DNA from: Metasolibacillus fluoroglycofenilyticus
Lineage (GTDB): Bacteria; Bacillota; Bacilli; Bacillales_A; Planococcaceae
Length of the DNA: 64,000 bases
Direction: 5' to 3'
Assembly (NCBI RefSeq): GCF_003049645.1
Contig: NZ_PYWK01000001.1
Location: 1,581,487 to 1,645,486 of the forward strand
Of the stretch, positions 56,445-64,000 are shown piece by piece. Made by a program: the position numbers and the translations under genes. How positions within the stretch are numbered: the first letter of the stretch is position 1; every line of letters begins with the position of its first letter. The notes under the pieces were generated by a model. That model had not been told where the DNA came from, made no database searches, and saw only the letters and a list, made by a program, of their open reading frames with translations.

Positions 56445-57830
56445 TTAAGTCCAAGCTTCTTTTAAAAGCCGAATACCTAACTGAATTTCTTCACACGAGA
56501 GATTGCTAAATCCAAGCTTTATAGCTGGTTCAACTATATGATTTTGTACTGAATAAATGGAAGTAGGATACACTTTCACCCCTAGTAAAGATGCGCGGTT
56601 AATTAAACATTCTTCAGTAAGGTTTAAGTGTATTTTCACTAATACAAACAAACCAGATTGCTCTCCTATAATTGAAATCGTATCTTTGAAATGTTTTCTT
56701 AATTCCGTAGTAATGCATTGCATTTTTCGCTTATAAACGAGGCGCATTCGCTTAATATGTCGATTCCATTCACCTTCCTGCATAAAATTAGCCATCGCAA
56801 GTTGGTGTAGAAGGGAGGCAGTGCATTCGAAAGCTGACCACTGTTTTTTATAGTTCGATAGCAGCATTTCTGGAAGTACCATATAACTAATACGTATTCC
56901 AGGAAGAAATGATTTAGAAAAATTACCTAAATAAATAACTCTTGTTGAATCAATAGAGGCAAGAGCCGGAAATGGTTGCTGCGTATAGCGAAATTCACTA
57001 TCATAATCATCCTCTATTACATAACCTTCTTTACTATTAGCCCACTGGATGAGCTCTAACCTTTCCTTTATCGACATACTAACACCAAGAGGGCTTTGAT
57101 GGGAGGGAGTAACATAAATGAGGCGAGACAACAGTTCATTTAATTTTGAGAAATCGACACCTGATTTAAAGACGGGGATTGTTTCAATGGACAAATTATG
57201 GAATTTAAAAGCTTCTCTTGCACCATCATAGCCTGGGTCTTCGACAATAATACTAGAAAATTCCCTTTTTAAAATTTCGATGAGATTGATTAACATTTGT
57301 TGTGTTCCACTACCAATAATTATTGAATCAACACTTGTCCTTACACCACGAGATTGAAATAAATAGGTGGCAATTTGTTCACGTAAACAATGTTCACCAA
57401 AAGGGTTTCCATAATAATAGCTTTGCTGTGTATATAAAACTTGATTCGTCATTCTTCGCCAAATTTTCAAGGGGAAATGCTGTTGGTCTACTGTTCCCGC
57501 ACGAAAATCAATCAGAATATGTTTACTTTCTTTTAATTCAAGCTCTTTATTATTGATGTTCATCAAATTATTTTGAAACAAAGATGAATCTACTTTATTT
57601 ACAAAATACCCTTTGCGACCTTCGCTGCGAATATAGCCTTCAGCCATAAGCTGTTCATAGGCTGTAAGTGTAGTATTCCTACTTACTGAAAGTGAATTTG
57701 CGAGTTCACGAATAGAAGGTAGCTGGTCATTAATTGAAATGTCACCATTCTCAATATACAACTTGAACTGCTCATAAATTTGTTTATATTTAGGTGAAGT
57801 ATTATTAAAGATAAATATAGTATTTTTCAT
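56445..57830 (-). CDS. MocR/PdxR-type regulator (GntR HTH + aminotransferase fold)
   Basis: 461 residues. An N-terminal GntR winged helix (about 10-75: LPSIRELANSLSVSRNTTLTAYEQL) is joined to a class I aminotransferase-like domain with PLP-Lys in YLGNFSKSFLPGIRISYMVLP and IEDDYDSEFRY. Such proteins sense PLP or amino compounds and control a divergent gene. Divergent from the PaiB-like gene at 57948, its likely target. Confidence 0.92.
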   Translation of the reverse strand: MKNTIFIFNNTSPKYKQIYEQFKLYIENGDISINDQLPSIRELANSLSVSRNTTLTAYEQLMAEGYIRSEGRKGYFVNKVDSSLFQNNLMNINNKELELKESKHILIDFRAGTVDQQHFPLKIWRRMTNQVLYTQQSYYYGNPFGEHCLREQIATYLFQSRGVRTSVDSIIIGSGTQQMLINLIEILKREFSSIIVEDPGYDGAREAFKFHNLSIETIPVFKSGVDFSKLNELLSRLIYVTPSHQSPLGVSMSIKERLELIQWANSKEGYVIEDDYDSEFRYTQQPFPALASIDSTRVIYLGNFSKSFLPGIRISYMVLPEMLLSNYKKQWSAFECTASLLHQLAMANFMQEGEWNRHIKRMRLVYKRKMQCITTELRKHFKDTISIIGEQSGLFVLVKIHLNLTEECLINRASLLGVKVYPTSIYSVQNHIVEPAIKLGFSNLSCEEIQLGIRLLKEAWT

Positions 57831-57947
57831 TTATATAATAACCCCTGACATGCATATTTGTTTATAATTGTACCTTTTTTTATGTCAGCGAACAATGTAT
57901 GATTTTTTTAATAGCTTAGATTAAATAGATAAAGGGGATAATAAAAC
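57831..57947. promoter_or_regulatory. Divergent promoter region with inverted repeat
   Basis: CTGACAT (about 57846-57852) and ATGTCAG lie about 30 bases apart between the MocR gene and its neighbour, a possible MocR operator. Confidence 0.4.
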
Positions 57948-58598
57948 ATGTTTATACCAAAGTATTATAAGGTTACGGATTTTAAAGAAATTACAAATTT
58001 TATTAATGAAAATTCATTTGGAACTTTAGTTACAATAAAAAATGAAATACCAATAGCGACACATATTCCTTTATTGCTAAATCAGGAAGAGGAAGATTAT
58101 TTTATTACTGGCCATATGGCTTATGGAAATCCCGCGTGGAGAACTTTTGAAGCATGCAAGGAAGTGCTTGTTATGTTCCAAGGGCCTCATGCGTATATTT
58201 CTTCCTCTTGGTATGGACATGAAAATGTTCCTACTTGGAATTACCAAGCGGTCCATGTATATGGAAAGGCGAGTATTTTAGACAAAGAAGAGCTAGTACA
58301 GGACTTAACATTATTGCTTGAAAAATACGAGGCTAATCGAGAAAATCCGATTTTATGGGATACACTTTCCCCTGAGTTATTAGCAGCTGAACTTAAGGGG
58401 ATTGTTGGCTTTAAAATTAAAATAAGAGAAATTCAAGCTTCGTATAAAATGAGCCAGAATCGCAATGAAGTGGATTATCGAAATATTGTAGCGCAACTAC
58501 AAAATGAGCCGAATGCTGATTCGCACCGTATGGCAGAAGCAATGAAGAAAAGAGAGGAATTTAGAGGCAATAAAAATGCTGCTCAGAAAGAGCAGTGA
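57948..58598 (+). CDS. PaiB-like FMN-binding protein
   Basis: 216 residues matching the PaiB/FMN-binding negative regulator family: MFIPKYYKVTDFKEITNFIN, then FGTLVTIKNEIPIATHIPLL, GPHAYISSSWYG and VPTWNYQAVHVYGKA. The fold is the split-barrel flavin-binding type. B. subtilis PaiB affects protease synthesis and sporulation; MocR-linked members may instead be enzymes acting on B6- or amine-type compounds. Confidence 0.9.
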   Translation: MFIPKYYKVTDFKEITNFINENSFGTLVTIKNEIPIATHIPLLLNQEEEDYFITGHMAYGNPAWRTFEACKEVLVMFQGPHAYISSSWYGHENVPTWNYQAVHVYGKASILDKEELVQDLTLLLEKYEANRENPILWDTLSPELLAAELKGIVGFKIKIREIQASYKMSQNRNEVDYRNIVAQLQNEPNADSHRMAEAMKKREEFRGNKNAAQKEQ

Positions 58599-58616
58599 AA
58601 ACTAATATGTCATATA

Positions 58617-58656
58617 GGGGCTGTCAGAAAAGGAATACCCTTTCTGACAGCCCCTA
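58617..58656. terminator. Perfect hairpin terminator, repeat-end type
   Basis: GGGGCTGTCAGAAAAGG and CCTTTTCTGACAGCCCC-type arms pair nearly completely. The outer sequence matches the terminal inverted repeat of the dispersed elements. Confidence 0.82.
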
Positions 58657-58870
58657 CTCAATGTAAGTTTTTTGAATATAAAAAGTGAATTTGGGGAAAA
58701 TAGAATAGGTAAAATTTTTTAACTTCTATCAGCACTATTTTTGTGCTAATAGCAAAGTGGCAGGTATAGGAAGTACGCTCACTGTTATAGGGTCTTTTGA
58801 CGTAGGGGAGGCGTTGTTTATCGGGTTTTTAGCCAAATTTTTCGTTTCAAAACATGAGGAGGAGCAAGCA

Positions 58871-59413
58871 ATGACAGCATTAAATATTGGTATTATTATT
58901 GGTTCAACACGTGAAGGACGTGTAAGCCCACAGGTAGCACAATGGGTAAAGGAAATTGCAAATCAAAGAAATGATGCAAACTATACAGTAATCGATATTG
59001 CTAATTACAAATTGCCTTTATTAGGTGAGCCTGGTCAGGATGCATCTGGAGCAAAGGGCTGGTCAGAAATTATTGCAAAACAAGATGGGTTTGTATTTAT
59101 CGTTCAAGAGTACAATCATTCTATTACAGGCGCTTTGAAAAATGCGATTGATTATTTAAGAGTAGAATGGAATAACAAGGCAGCAGGAATTGTCTCCTAT
59201 GGCTCTGTAGGTGGTGCTCGTGCTGCGGAGCATTTGCGCGGTATTATGGGAGAGCTGTTAGTAGCAGATGTGCGTGTTCATCCAGCTCTTTCATTATTTA
59301 CAGATTTCGAAAACGGAACTGATTTCAAACCGAAAGATGTTCAGGCAGATTCAGTAAATCAGATGTTAGACCAATTAATTTCATGGTCAAAAGCATTATC
59401 TACAATTCGGTAG
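58871..59413 (+). CDS. NADPH-dependent FMN reductase
   Basis: 180 residues: IGIIIGSTREGRVSPQVAQW phosphate loop, FIVQEYNHSITGALKNAIDYL flavin motif and VSYGSVGGARAAEHLRGIM. ATG 58871 follows GAGGAGGAGC; an upstream frame from 58757 has no site. It lies about 200 bases before the FMN riboswitch array and reads towards it. Paralogue of 6553. No terminator is obvious between its stop and the riboswitches, so readthrough into them is possible. Confidence 0.92.
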   Translation: MTALNIGIIIGSTREGRVSPQVAQWVKEIANQRNDANYTVIDIANYKLPLLGEPGQDASGAKGWSEIIAKQDGFVFIVQEYNHSITGALKNAIDYLRVEWNNKAAGIVSYGSVGGARAAEHLRGIMGELLVADVRVHPALSLFTDFENGTDFKPKDVQADSVNQMLDQLISWSKALSTIR

Positions 59414-59588
59414 GTCTACTATGAGGGGAACGTTAGCGTAATACATTGTTGTTTTTTGAAATATAATCTTTTTATAGAGAAGCGCATACATTTTCTTCGA
59501 CTAAAAACATTTTTTAAATCTTTCTTTTAATATTTCATAAAATAAAAAACGTTTCTTTTGATAGACTAGATTTTTTGCATTATTGCTG

Positions 59589-59594
59589 TATAAT
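59589..59594 (+). promoter_or_regulatory. -10 element before the riboswitch array
   Basis: TATAAT preceded 16 bases earlier by a weak TAGATT; 20 bases before the first aptamer. Confidence 0.5.
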
Positions 59595-59614
59595 TAAAGC
59601 CAGCATAAATATCA

Positions 59615-59722
59615 CCTTCGGGGTCGGGTGCAAATCCCAATCGGCGGTATAGCCCGCGAGCTTTATTAAGCAGGATTCGGTGAAATTCCGAAGCCGACAG
59701 TAACAGTCTGGATGAGAGAAGG
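59615..59722 (+). ncRNA. FMN riboswitch aptamer, copy 1
   Basis: RFN element: P1 CCTTC/GAAGG closes the domain; TCGGCGGTATAGCCCGCGAG, GGATTCGGTGAAATTCC and GACAGTAACAGTCTGGATG are the conserved blocks. It differs from copy 4 at one base (GCAAATCCC instead of GCAAGTCCC). Confidence 0.97.
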
Positions 59723-59772
59723 TAGGCAAAAAAGCGACATTCGTGTGGCTTTATTTGAAAATGCCTTTTAAC

Positions 59773-59801
59773 GACCCCACATTTCTAAGTGGGGTCTTTT
59801 T
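59773..59801 (+). terminator. Terminator of riboswitch copy 1
   Basis: GACCCCAC and GTGGGGTC round an eight-base loop, then five T. GCCTTTT upstream can pair with AAGGTAGGC of the aptamer 3' side as antiterminator. Confidence 0.9.
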
Positions 59802-59814
59802 AATTGAATAAATT

Positions 59815-59923
59815 CCTTCGGGGTCGGGTGCAAGTCCCAATCGGCGGTATAGCCCGCGAGCTTTTTTTAAGCAGGATTCGGTGAAATTCCGGAGCCGACA
59901 GTAACAGTCTGGATGAGAGAAGG
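59815..59923 (+). ncRNA. FMN riboswitch aptamer, copy 2
   Basis: Full RFN element with the same P1 and core as copy 1. Differences: GAGCTTTTTTTAAG instead of GAGCTTTATTAAG, and CCGGAGCC instead of CCGAAGCC (keeps pairing as a G-U). Confidence 0.97.
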
Positions 59924-59974
59924 TAGGCAAAAAAAGCGACATTCGTGTGGCTTTATTTGAAGATGCCTTTTAAC

Positions 59975-60003
59975 GACTCCACATTTCTAAGTGGGGTCTT
60001 TTT
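59975..60003 (+). terminator. Terminator of riboswitch copy 2
   Basis: GACTCCAC pairs with GTGGGGTC (one G-U), then five T. Confidence 0.88.
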
Positions 60004-60016
60004 AATTGAATAAATT

Positions 60017-60124
60017 CCTTCGGGGTCGGGTGCAAGTCCCAATCGGCGGTATAGCCCGCGAGCTTTATTAAGCAGGATTCGGTGAAATTCCGGAGCCGAC
60101 AGTAACAGTCTGGATGAGAGAAGG
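60017..60124 (+). ncRNA. FMN riboswitch aptamer, copy 3
   Basis: Full RFN element. It differs from copy 4 only at CCGGAGCC / CCGAAGCC. Confidence 0.97.
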
Positions 60125-60175
60125 TAGGCAAAAAAAGCGACATTCGTGTGGCTTTATTTGAAGATGCCTCTTAAC

Positions 60176-60204
60176 GACCCCGCATTTCTAAGTGGGGTCT
60201 TTTT
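60176..60204 (+). terminator. Terminator of riboswitch copy 3
   Basis: GACCCCGC pairs with GTGGGGTC (one G-U), then five T. The antiterminator strand here is GCCTCTT instead of GCCTTTT. Confidence 0.88.
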
Positions 60205-60217
60205 AATTGAATAAATT

Positions 60218-60325
60218 CCTTCGGGGTCGGGTGCAAGTCCCAATCGGCGGTATAGCCCGCGAGCTTTATTAAGCAGGATTCGGTGAAATTCCGAAGCCGA
60301 CAGTAACAGTCTGGATGAGAGAAGG
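60218..60325 (+). ncRNA. FMN riboswitch aptamer, copy 4 (ribD-proximal)
   Basis: Full RFN element, followed by a different expression platform: GAAGGTAGGCG can pair with CGCCTTCTTC (60368-60376) as antiterminator, and the terminator is AGCCCCCTATTTAAGGTGGCT. This platform probably belonged to the ancestral single riboswitch. Confidence 0.97.
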
Positions 60326-60379
60326 TAGGCGAAAAAAATTAGCTATGGTGCTAGTTTATTTAGTGACGCCTTCTTCGTA

Positions 60380-60410
60380 AAAGCCCCCTATTTAAGGTGG
60401 CTTTTTATTT
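60380..60410 (+). terminator. Terminator of riboswitch copy 4
   Basis: AAAGCC and GGCTTT with CCT/AGG inside, then five T; 20 bases before ribD. Confidence 0.85.
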
Positions 60411-60429
60411 TTCAAAGGGAGGTGACTGA

Positions 60430-61464
60430 ATGAGTGATGAACAAGTTATGCAATTCGCTTTGAGCTTGGCAAAATCAGGTAGTAATCAAACTTCTCCTAA
60501 TCCACTTGTTGGGTGTGTTATTACAAAAAATGAGGAGATTATAGGTTTTGGTGCTCATCTTAAATTCGGAGAGGCACACGCGGAAATTAATGCCTTAAAA
60601 ATTGCAGGTGAGAGAGCGGAGGGTTCGAAGGTTTACGTTACACTTGAGCCATGTAGCCATGTTGGGCAAACAGGTCCATGTGTTGAGGCACTAATTAGAG
60701 CGCAGGTTGCACATGTTTTTATTGCGACGCTGGATCCGAACCCACTTGTAGCTGGACGGGGAGTTCGAAGGTTGGAGGAGGCGGGCATTACGGTAAGTAT
60801 AGGATTATGTGAAGAAGAGGCAAAAGTATTAAATGAAGCATTTTTTTATTATATTTCACATCGTTTACCTTACGTTACATTAAAGCAAGCCATTTCGTTG
60901 GACGGTAAAATTACTGCTGAAATAGGGAAGCAAACTGCAATCACGGGTAGGCTTGTTCAAAAGGATGTGCATTATACAAGGTCAACACATGATGCTATTT
61001 TAGTAGGCTCAAATACGATTTGCATCGATGACCCAAGCTTAACGAATCGTTGTAGTACCTCAAACAAACAACCGATTCGAATTGTTATTGATCGTGATGG
61101 AAAAGTACCAAATTCAGCGAAAGTTTTTAATGATAAAACGGCTCTAACTTGGCTTTTTACAACAAAATCTCGTAAATTAGCAGGTGTTCGTACGTTTGTG
61201 ATAGAGGATTGTTCCTTGCGAAATGTATTAAGAAAGCTAGCAGACGAAGGGATTATGACTTTATATGTTGAGGCTGGCTGTAAAATGGCGGATGCCTTTT
61301 TACAACAACAATTCGTACAAAAAATGATTATATACATTGCGCCTAAGCTATTAGGAACAAATGCGCTTTCAATGACAACAATTGCTTTGCAAGAAGCGTT
61401 TACTTTTACTAAAGTTGAAAAAATCGGTGAAGATATTAAATTAACAATGATGATGATGAAATGA
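60430..61464 (+). CDS. ribD: Bifunctional riboflavin deaminase/reductase
   Basis: 344 residues. The N-terminal deaminase has zinc-binding GEAHAEINAL and LEPCSHVGQTGPCVEALI; the C-terminal reductase begins about residue 148 (PYVTLKQAISLDGKI). Carries out two early steps from the GTP-derived pyrimidine. AAGGGAGGTGA precedes the ATG. First gene of ribD-ribE-ribBA-ribH; slightly shorter than the typical 360 residues. Confidence 0.97.
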   Translation: MSDEQVMQFALSLAKSGSNQTSPNPLVGCVITKNEEIIGFGAHLKFGEAHAEINALKIAGERAEGSKVYVTLEPCSHVGQTGPCVEALIRAQVAHVFIATLDPNPLVAGRGVRRLEEAGITVSIGLCEEEAKVLNEAFFYYISHRLPYVTLKQAISLDGKITAEIGKQTAITGRLVQKDVHYTRSTHDAILVGSNTICIDDPSLTNRCSTSNKQPIRIVIDRDGKVPNSAKVFNDKTALTWLFTTKSRKLAGVRTFVIEDCSLRNVLRKLADEGIMTLYVEAGCKMADAFLQQQFVQKMIIYIAPKLLGTNALSMTTIALQEAFTFTKVEKIGEDIKLTMMMMK

Positions 61465-61473
61465 GGTGTACAG

Positions 61474-62106
61474 TTGTTTACTGGAATTATTGAAGAGCTC
61501 GGTACGATTGAGAAAATGGCAAAAGGGCAGGAATCAATCGCTCTTACAATTGGCGCTAAAAAAGTTATAGCAGATTTGAAAGTTGGCGATAGCATTGCTG
61601 TAAATGGAGTATGTTTAACTGTAACAAGCTTTACAAATACGAAATTCACGACAGATGTTATGCCTGAGACGGTCCGTGCAACCTCACTATCGCAATTGCA
61701 AATAGGTTCCGTTGTTAACTTAGAGCGTGCTATGGCTGCTAATGGGCGTTTTGGAGGGCATTTCGTATCGGGTCATATTGATGAGGTAGGGTCTATTTTA
61801 CGTAAACGTTCGTTCGCGAATGCAGTTTATTTTGATATAAAAACATCTCATGAATCAACTGCACTTTGTATACCACGTGGGTCAATCGCAATTGATGGTA
61901 TTAGTTTAACAATATTTGATTTACAAAAAGAAATGGTTACGATTTCGATTATTCCACATACATTTAATGAGACAACACTTGGATTTAAACGTGAAGGTGA
62001 CCTAGTTAATATAGAAACAGATTTATTAGGAAAATACATTGCCAAGCAGCTACAAACAAAATCAACAACGTTAACGGAGGATTTTTTACAACAAAATGGA
62101 TTTTAA
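61474..62106 (+). CDS. ribE: Riboflavin synthase alpha subunit
   Basis: 210 residues in two similar barrels: MFTGIIEELGTI at the start, SIAVNGVCLTVT and GGHFVSGHIDE, then the second half beginning near residue 98. Dismutates two lumazines to riboflavin. Starts at TTG after GAGGTG. Confidence 0.97.
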   Translation: MFTGIIEELGTIEKMAKGQESIALTIGAKKVIADLKVGDSIAVNGVCLTVTSFTNTKFTTDVMPETVRATSLSQLQIGSVVNLERAMAANGRFGGHFVSGHIDEVGSILRKRSFANAVYFDIKTSHESTALCIPRGSIAIDGISLTIFDLQKEMVTISIIPHTFNETTLGFKREGDLVNIETDLLGKYIAKQLQTKSTTLTEDFLQQNGF

Positions 62107-62121
62107 AGGCGGGATAATATT

Positions 62122-63309
62122 ATGTTTAATACGATAGAAGAGGCAATTGCTGACTTAAAGCAGGGGAAAGTGATTATTGTTGTAGATGATGAGAATCGTG
62201 AGAATGAAGGCGATTTTGTTGCATTAGCTGAATATGCCACGCCCGATGTGGTTAATTTTATGGCAACGTATGGAAAAGGATTAATTTGTACACCGATTGA
62301 TTTACAAATAGCGCAAACTCTTCAGCTTGAGCCAATGGTTACAAATAATACGGATAAGCATCAAACGGCATTTACTGTAAGTATTGATTATATTGATACT
62401 ACAACAGGAATTAGTGCTTTTCAAAGAGCATTAACTATCGAAAAAATGCTTGATGATAAGACGGAGCCACAGCACTTCCGTCGTCCCGGGCATGTTTTTC
62501 CTTTAATCGCAAAAAAGAATGGGGTACTCGAAAGACCTGGACATACAGAGGCAGCGGTAGATTTAGCAATACTTAGTGAAAGTAAAAAGGCTGCGGTTAT
62601 CTGTGAAATAATGAATGAGGATGGCACGATGGCTCGTCTACCCCAATTAAAAAAAATGGCCTTAGATTTTAATATGAAGCTTATTACGATAGAAAGCTTA
62701 ATTCAATACCGTCTTAAAAAAGAGCTAATTATCTCACGTGAAGCAGCAATTCAACTGCCATCACATTATGGTGATTTTACAATGATTGGCTATGCTAATC
62801 CAATTGATTTTAAGGAGCATGTTGCTGTTGTTAAAGGGGATTTGTCCAATGTAGAAGCACCGCTAATACGTGTTCACTCTGAATGTTTAACAGGCGATAT
62901 TTTTAATTCAAAACGCTGTGATTGCGGAGCTCAGTTACAACAGGCACTTGCTAAAATCGAGCAGGAAGGAGTAGGGGCCATCCTTTATATGCGGCAAGAG
63001 GGGCGAGGAATAGGGTTATTAAATAAATTAAAAGCATACGAATTACAAGAAAAAGGCTTTGACACAGTAGAAGCTAATGAAATGCTTGGCTTTGCTTGTG
63101 AACTACGCAATTACAGTTTATGTGCGCAAATGCTAATAGAATTGGGGGTAACACAAATTCGTTTATTAACGAATAATCCAGATAAAGTAGCGCAGCTGGA
63201 GCGATACGGTATAAAAGTAGTAGAACGTGTACCCCTTATTACGGGGTTAGTAGAAGAAAATGCTAATTATCTAAATACAAAAAAAGAGAAGATGGCACAT
63301 TTATTATAA
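62122..63309 (+). CDS. ribBA: Bifunctional DHBP synthase / GTP cyclohydrolase II
   Basis: 395 residues. N-terminal RibB domain: [17 protein letters not shown] and [14 protein letters not shown]-terminal RibA domain: [20 protein letters not shown] with the zinc Cys, and [16 protein letters not shown]. Supplies both precursors of the pathway, so repression by the riboswitches cuts input directly. Confidence 0.97.
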   Translation: MFNTIEEAIADLKQGKVIIVVDDENRENEGDFVALAEYATPDVVNFMATYGKGLICTPIDLQIAQTLQLEPMVTNNTDKHQTAFTVSIDYIDTTTGISAFQRALTIEKMLDDKTEPQHFRRPGHVFPLIAKKNGVLERPGHTEAAVDLAILSESKKAAVICEIMNEDGTMARLPQLKKMALDFNMKLITIESLIQYRLKKELIISREAAIQLPSHYGDFTMIGYANPIDFKEHVAVVKGDLSNVEAPLIRVHSECLTGDIFNSKRCDCGAQLQQALAKIEQEGVGAILYMRQEGRGIGLLNKLKAYELQEKGFDTVEANEMLGFACELRNYSLCAQMLIELGVTQIRLLTNNPDKVAQLERYGIKVVERVPLITGLVEENANYLNTKKEKMAHLL

Positions 63310-63324
63310 AAGGAGGAATTATTG

Positions 63325-63789
63325 ATGGTAAAAACATTTGAAGCACAGCTTGTAGGTACAGGATTAAAGATAGGTATTGTTGTTGGACGCTTTAACGAAT
63401 TTATTAATGATAAACTATTAGCCGGTGCAATTGACGGTTTAAAACGCCATGGCGTAGAGGAAGATGCTATTGATGTGGCTTGGGTACCGGGAGCGTTTGA
63501 AGTACCCTTTATAGCAAAAAAGATGGCAGAATCTCAAAAATATGATGCTGTCATCGGACTTGGTACAGTTATTCGTGGAGCTACAACGCACTATGATTAC
63601 GTTTGCAACGAGTCCGCAAAAGGAATTGCTAGTGTAGGTCTGCAAACGGGTGTTCCAACTATTTTTGGAATTGTTACAACCGAAACAATCGAACAAGCAA
63701 TTGAGAGAGCTGGAACGAAAGCTGGTAATAAAGGCTATGATGCTGCAGTTGCTGCAATTGAGATGGCTAATTTATCAAAAATGTTTTAA
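63325..63789 (+). CDS. ribH: Lumazine synthase
   Basis: 154 residues: [35 protein letters not shown] and [21 protein letters not shown] with the catalytic His. Forms 6,7-dimethyl-8-ribityllumazine, as 60-mer capsids in Bacillus. ATG 63325 after AAAGGAGGAAT; a TTG three bases earlier is less likely. Last gene of the operon. Confidence 0.97.
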   Translation: MVKTFEAQLVGTGLKIGIVVGRFNEFINDKLLAGAIDGLKRHGVEEDAIDVAWVPGAFEVPFIAKKMAESQKYDAVIGLGTVIRGATTHYDYVCNESAKGIASVGLQTGVPTIFGIVTTETIEQAIERAGTKAGNKGYDAAVAAIEMANLSKMF

Positions 63790-63849
63790 GCTGGGATAAC
63801 TTCAATATGTAAGCGTTGTGTCTCTAATTCTCTGAATTACCAAGCGGTA

Positions 63850-63893
63850 AGGCTGTCTAAAAAGTAAGTTAGGACACTACTTTTTAGACAGCC
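63850..63893. terminator. Terminator of the rib operon, repeat-end type
   Basis: GGCTGTCTAAAAAGTA and TACTTTTTAGACAGCC pair perfectly. It serves the rib operon and the convergent acetyltransferase gene. Confidence 0.88.
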
Positions 63894-63907
63894 TAATAAA
63901 TTTCATT

Positions 63908-64000
63908 TTAATCTGTTTTTAAGAGCGAGTAAATATTGATGTCTATAAAGCTTGCTTTAGATTTTTCGTATTGTCTAAGCGTTCCTTCAAATGTGAAATT
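63908..64000 (-). CDS. GNAT-type N-acetyltransferase, C-terminal fragment
   Basis: The minus strand from the window edge reads NFTFEGTLRQYEKSKASFID followed by INIYSLLKTD and a stop. FEGTLRQ...D.YSLL is the C-terminal signature of RimJ/RimL-type acetyltransferases. The rest lies outside the window. Confidence 0.75.
   Translation of the reverse strand, partial: NFTFEGTLRQYEKSKASFIDINIYSLLKTD

Noticed and set aside
59751-59942. Minus-strand 63-residue frame within the riboswitch array
   Set aside because: It spans a terminator and an aptamer and exists only because the RNA sequence happens to lack stops on that strand.
60972-61649. Minus-strand frame of 225 residues opposite ribD/ribE
   Set aside because: Overlaps two certain genes; composition is that of a reverse shadow.

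Overview
The window is 64 kb of low-GC DNA with strong AGGAGG-type ribosome sites, frequent TTG/GTG starts, T-box, TPP and FMN riboswitch control, and gene neighbourhoods known from Bacillus (ccdA-yneI-ccdC, metI-metC, ilv-leu, ytr-like ABC cluster). A BclB-type exosporium domain protein points to a spore former. The best fit is a Lysinibacillus/Solibacillus-like member of the Bacillales; this is an inference from gene content, not a database match. No rRNA or tRNA gene was seen.

Layout. 0-2.6 kb: an unknown acidic protein, a BclB-domain protein, dihydrofolate reductase and a 40-aa protein. 2.7-6.4 kb: an ABC-transporter cluster with its own GntR/YtrA-type repressor and a candidate operator. 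6.5-8.2 kb: an FMN reductase, a dispersed repeat and a DUF218 protein. 8.4-10.8 kb: TPP-riboswitch-controlled thiM-thiD-thiE. 10.9-11.6 kb: gene debris and a structured region. 11.7-13.6 kb: a membrane protein, a crcB pair and a Nudix hydrolase. 13.7-14.55 kb: a CRISPR array (11 repeats, type I-C-like) with a leader but no cas genes anywhere in the window. 14.8-17.6 kb: TelA-like protein, membrane protein, pyrrolidone-carboxylate peptidase and amidase. 17.6-25.1 kb: a broken Rgg-like regulator, a NatAB-like ABC exporter and a heterodimeric BmrCD-like ABC pair. 25.2-31 kb: RarD, CcdA/YneI/CcdC, a DUF1659/DUF2922/YvrJ trio and a Sco1-like lipoprotein. 31.3-39.4 kb: metI-metC, mscL, a lytic transglycosylase, a nicotinamidase-like protein, and a PLP alanine-racemase-fold protein paired with a sugar-lactone oxidase. 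39.7-49.9 kb: the complete branched-chain amino acid pathway, ilvD, then a T-box and ilvB-ilvH-ilvC-leuA-leuB-leuC-leuD. 50-53 kb: C39-like lipoprotein and asparagine synthetase. 53-54 kb: a graveyard of mobile-element fragments. 54.2-59.4 kb: methyltransferase, serine hydrolase, MocR regulator divergent from a PaiB-like protein, and a second FMN reductase. 59.6-63.8 kb: ribD-ribE-ribBA-ribH behind four tandem FMN riboswitches. The window ends inside an acetyltransferase gene.

The most striking element is the block at 59.6-60.4 kb: four almost identical FMN aptamers, each followed by its own terminator, in a head-to-tail array with about a 201-bp period ahead of the riboflavin operon. Other non-gene structure includes a MITE-like dispersed repeat of about 207 bp (four copies plus many hairpin fragments that often sit at gene ends), two clusters of 20-nt-period mini-repeats, a possible AUA start codon on a YvrJ-type gene, and a leader-peptide/hairpin arrangement ahead of the methyltransferase.

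How the genes connect: the thiamine, branched-chain amino acid and riboflavin blocks are each under a different RNA-based control (TPP, tRNA, FMN). The two FMN reductases and the PaiB-like flavoprotein are probable users of the flavin made by the rib operon.
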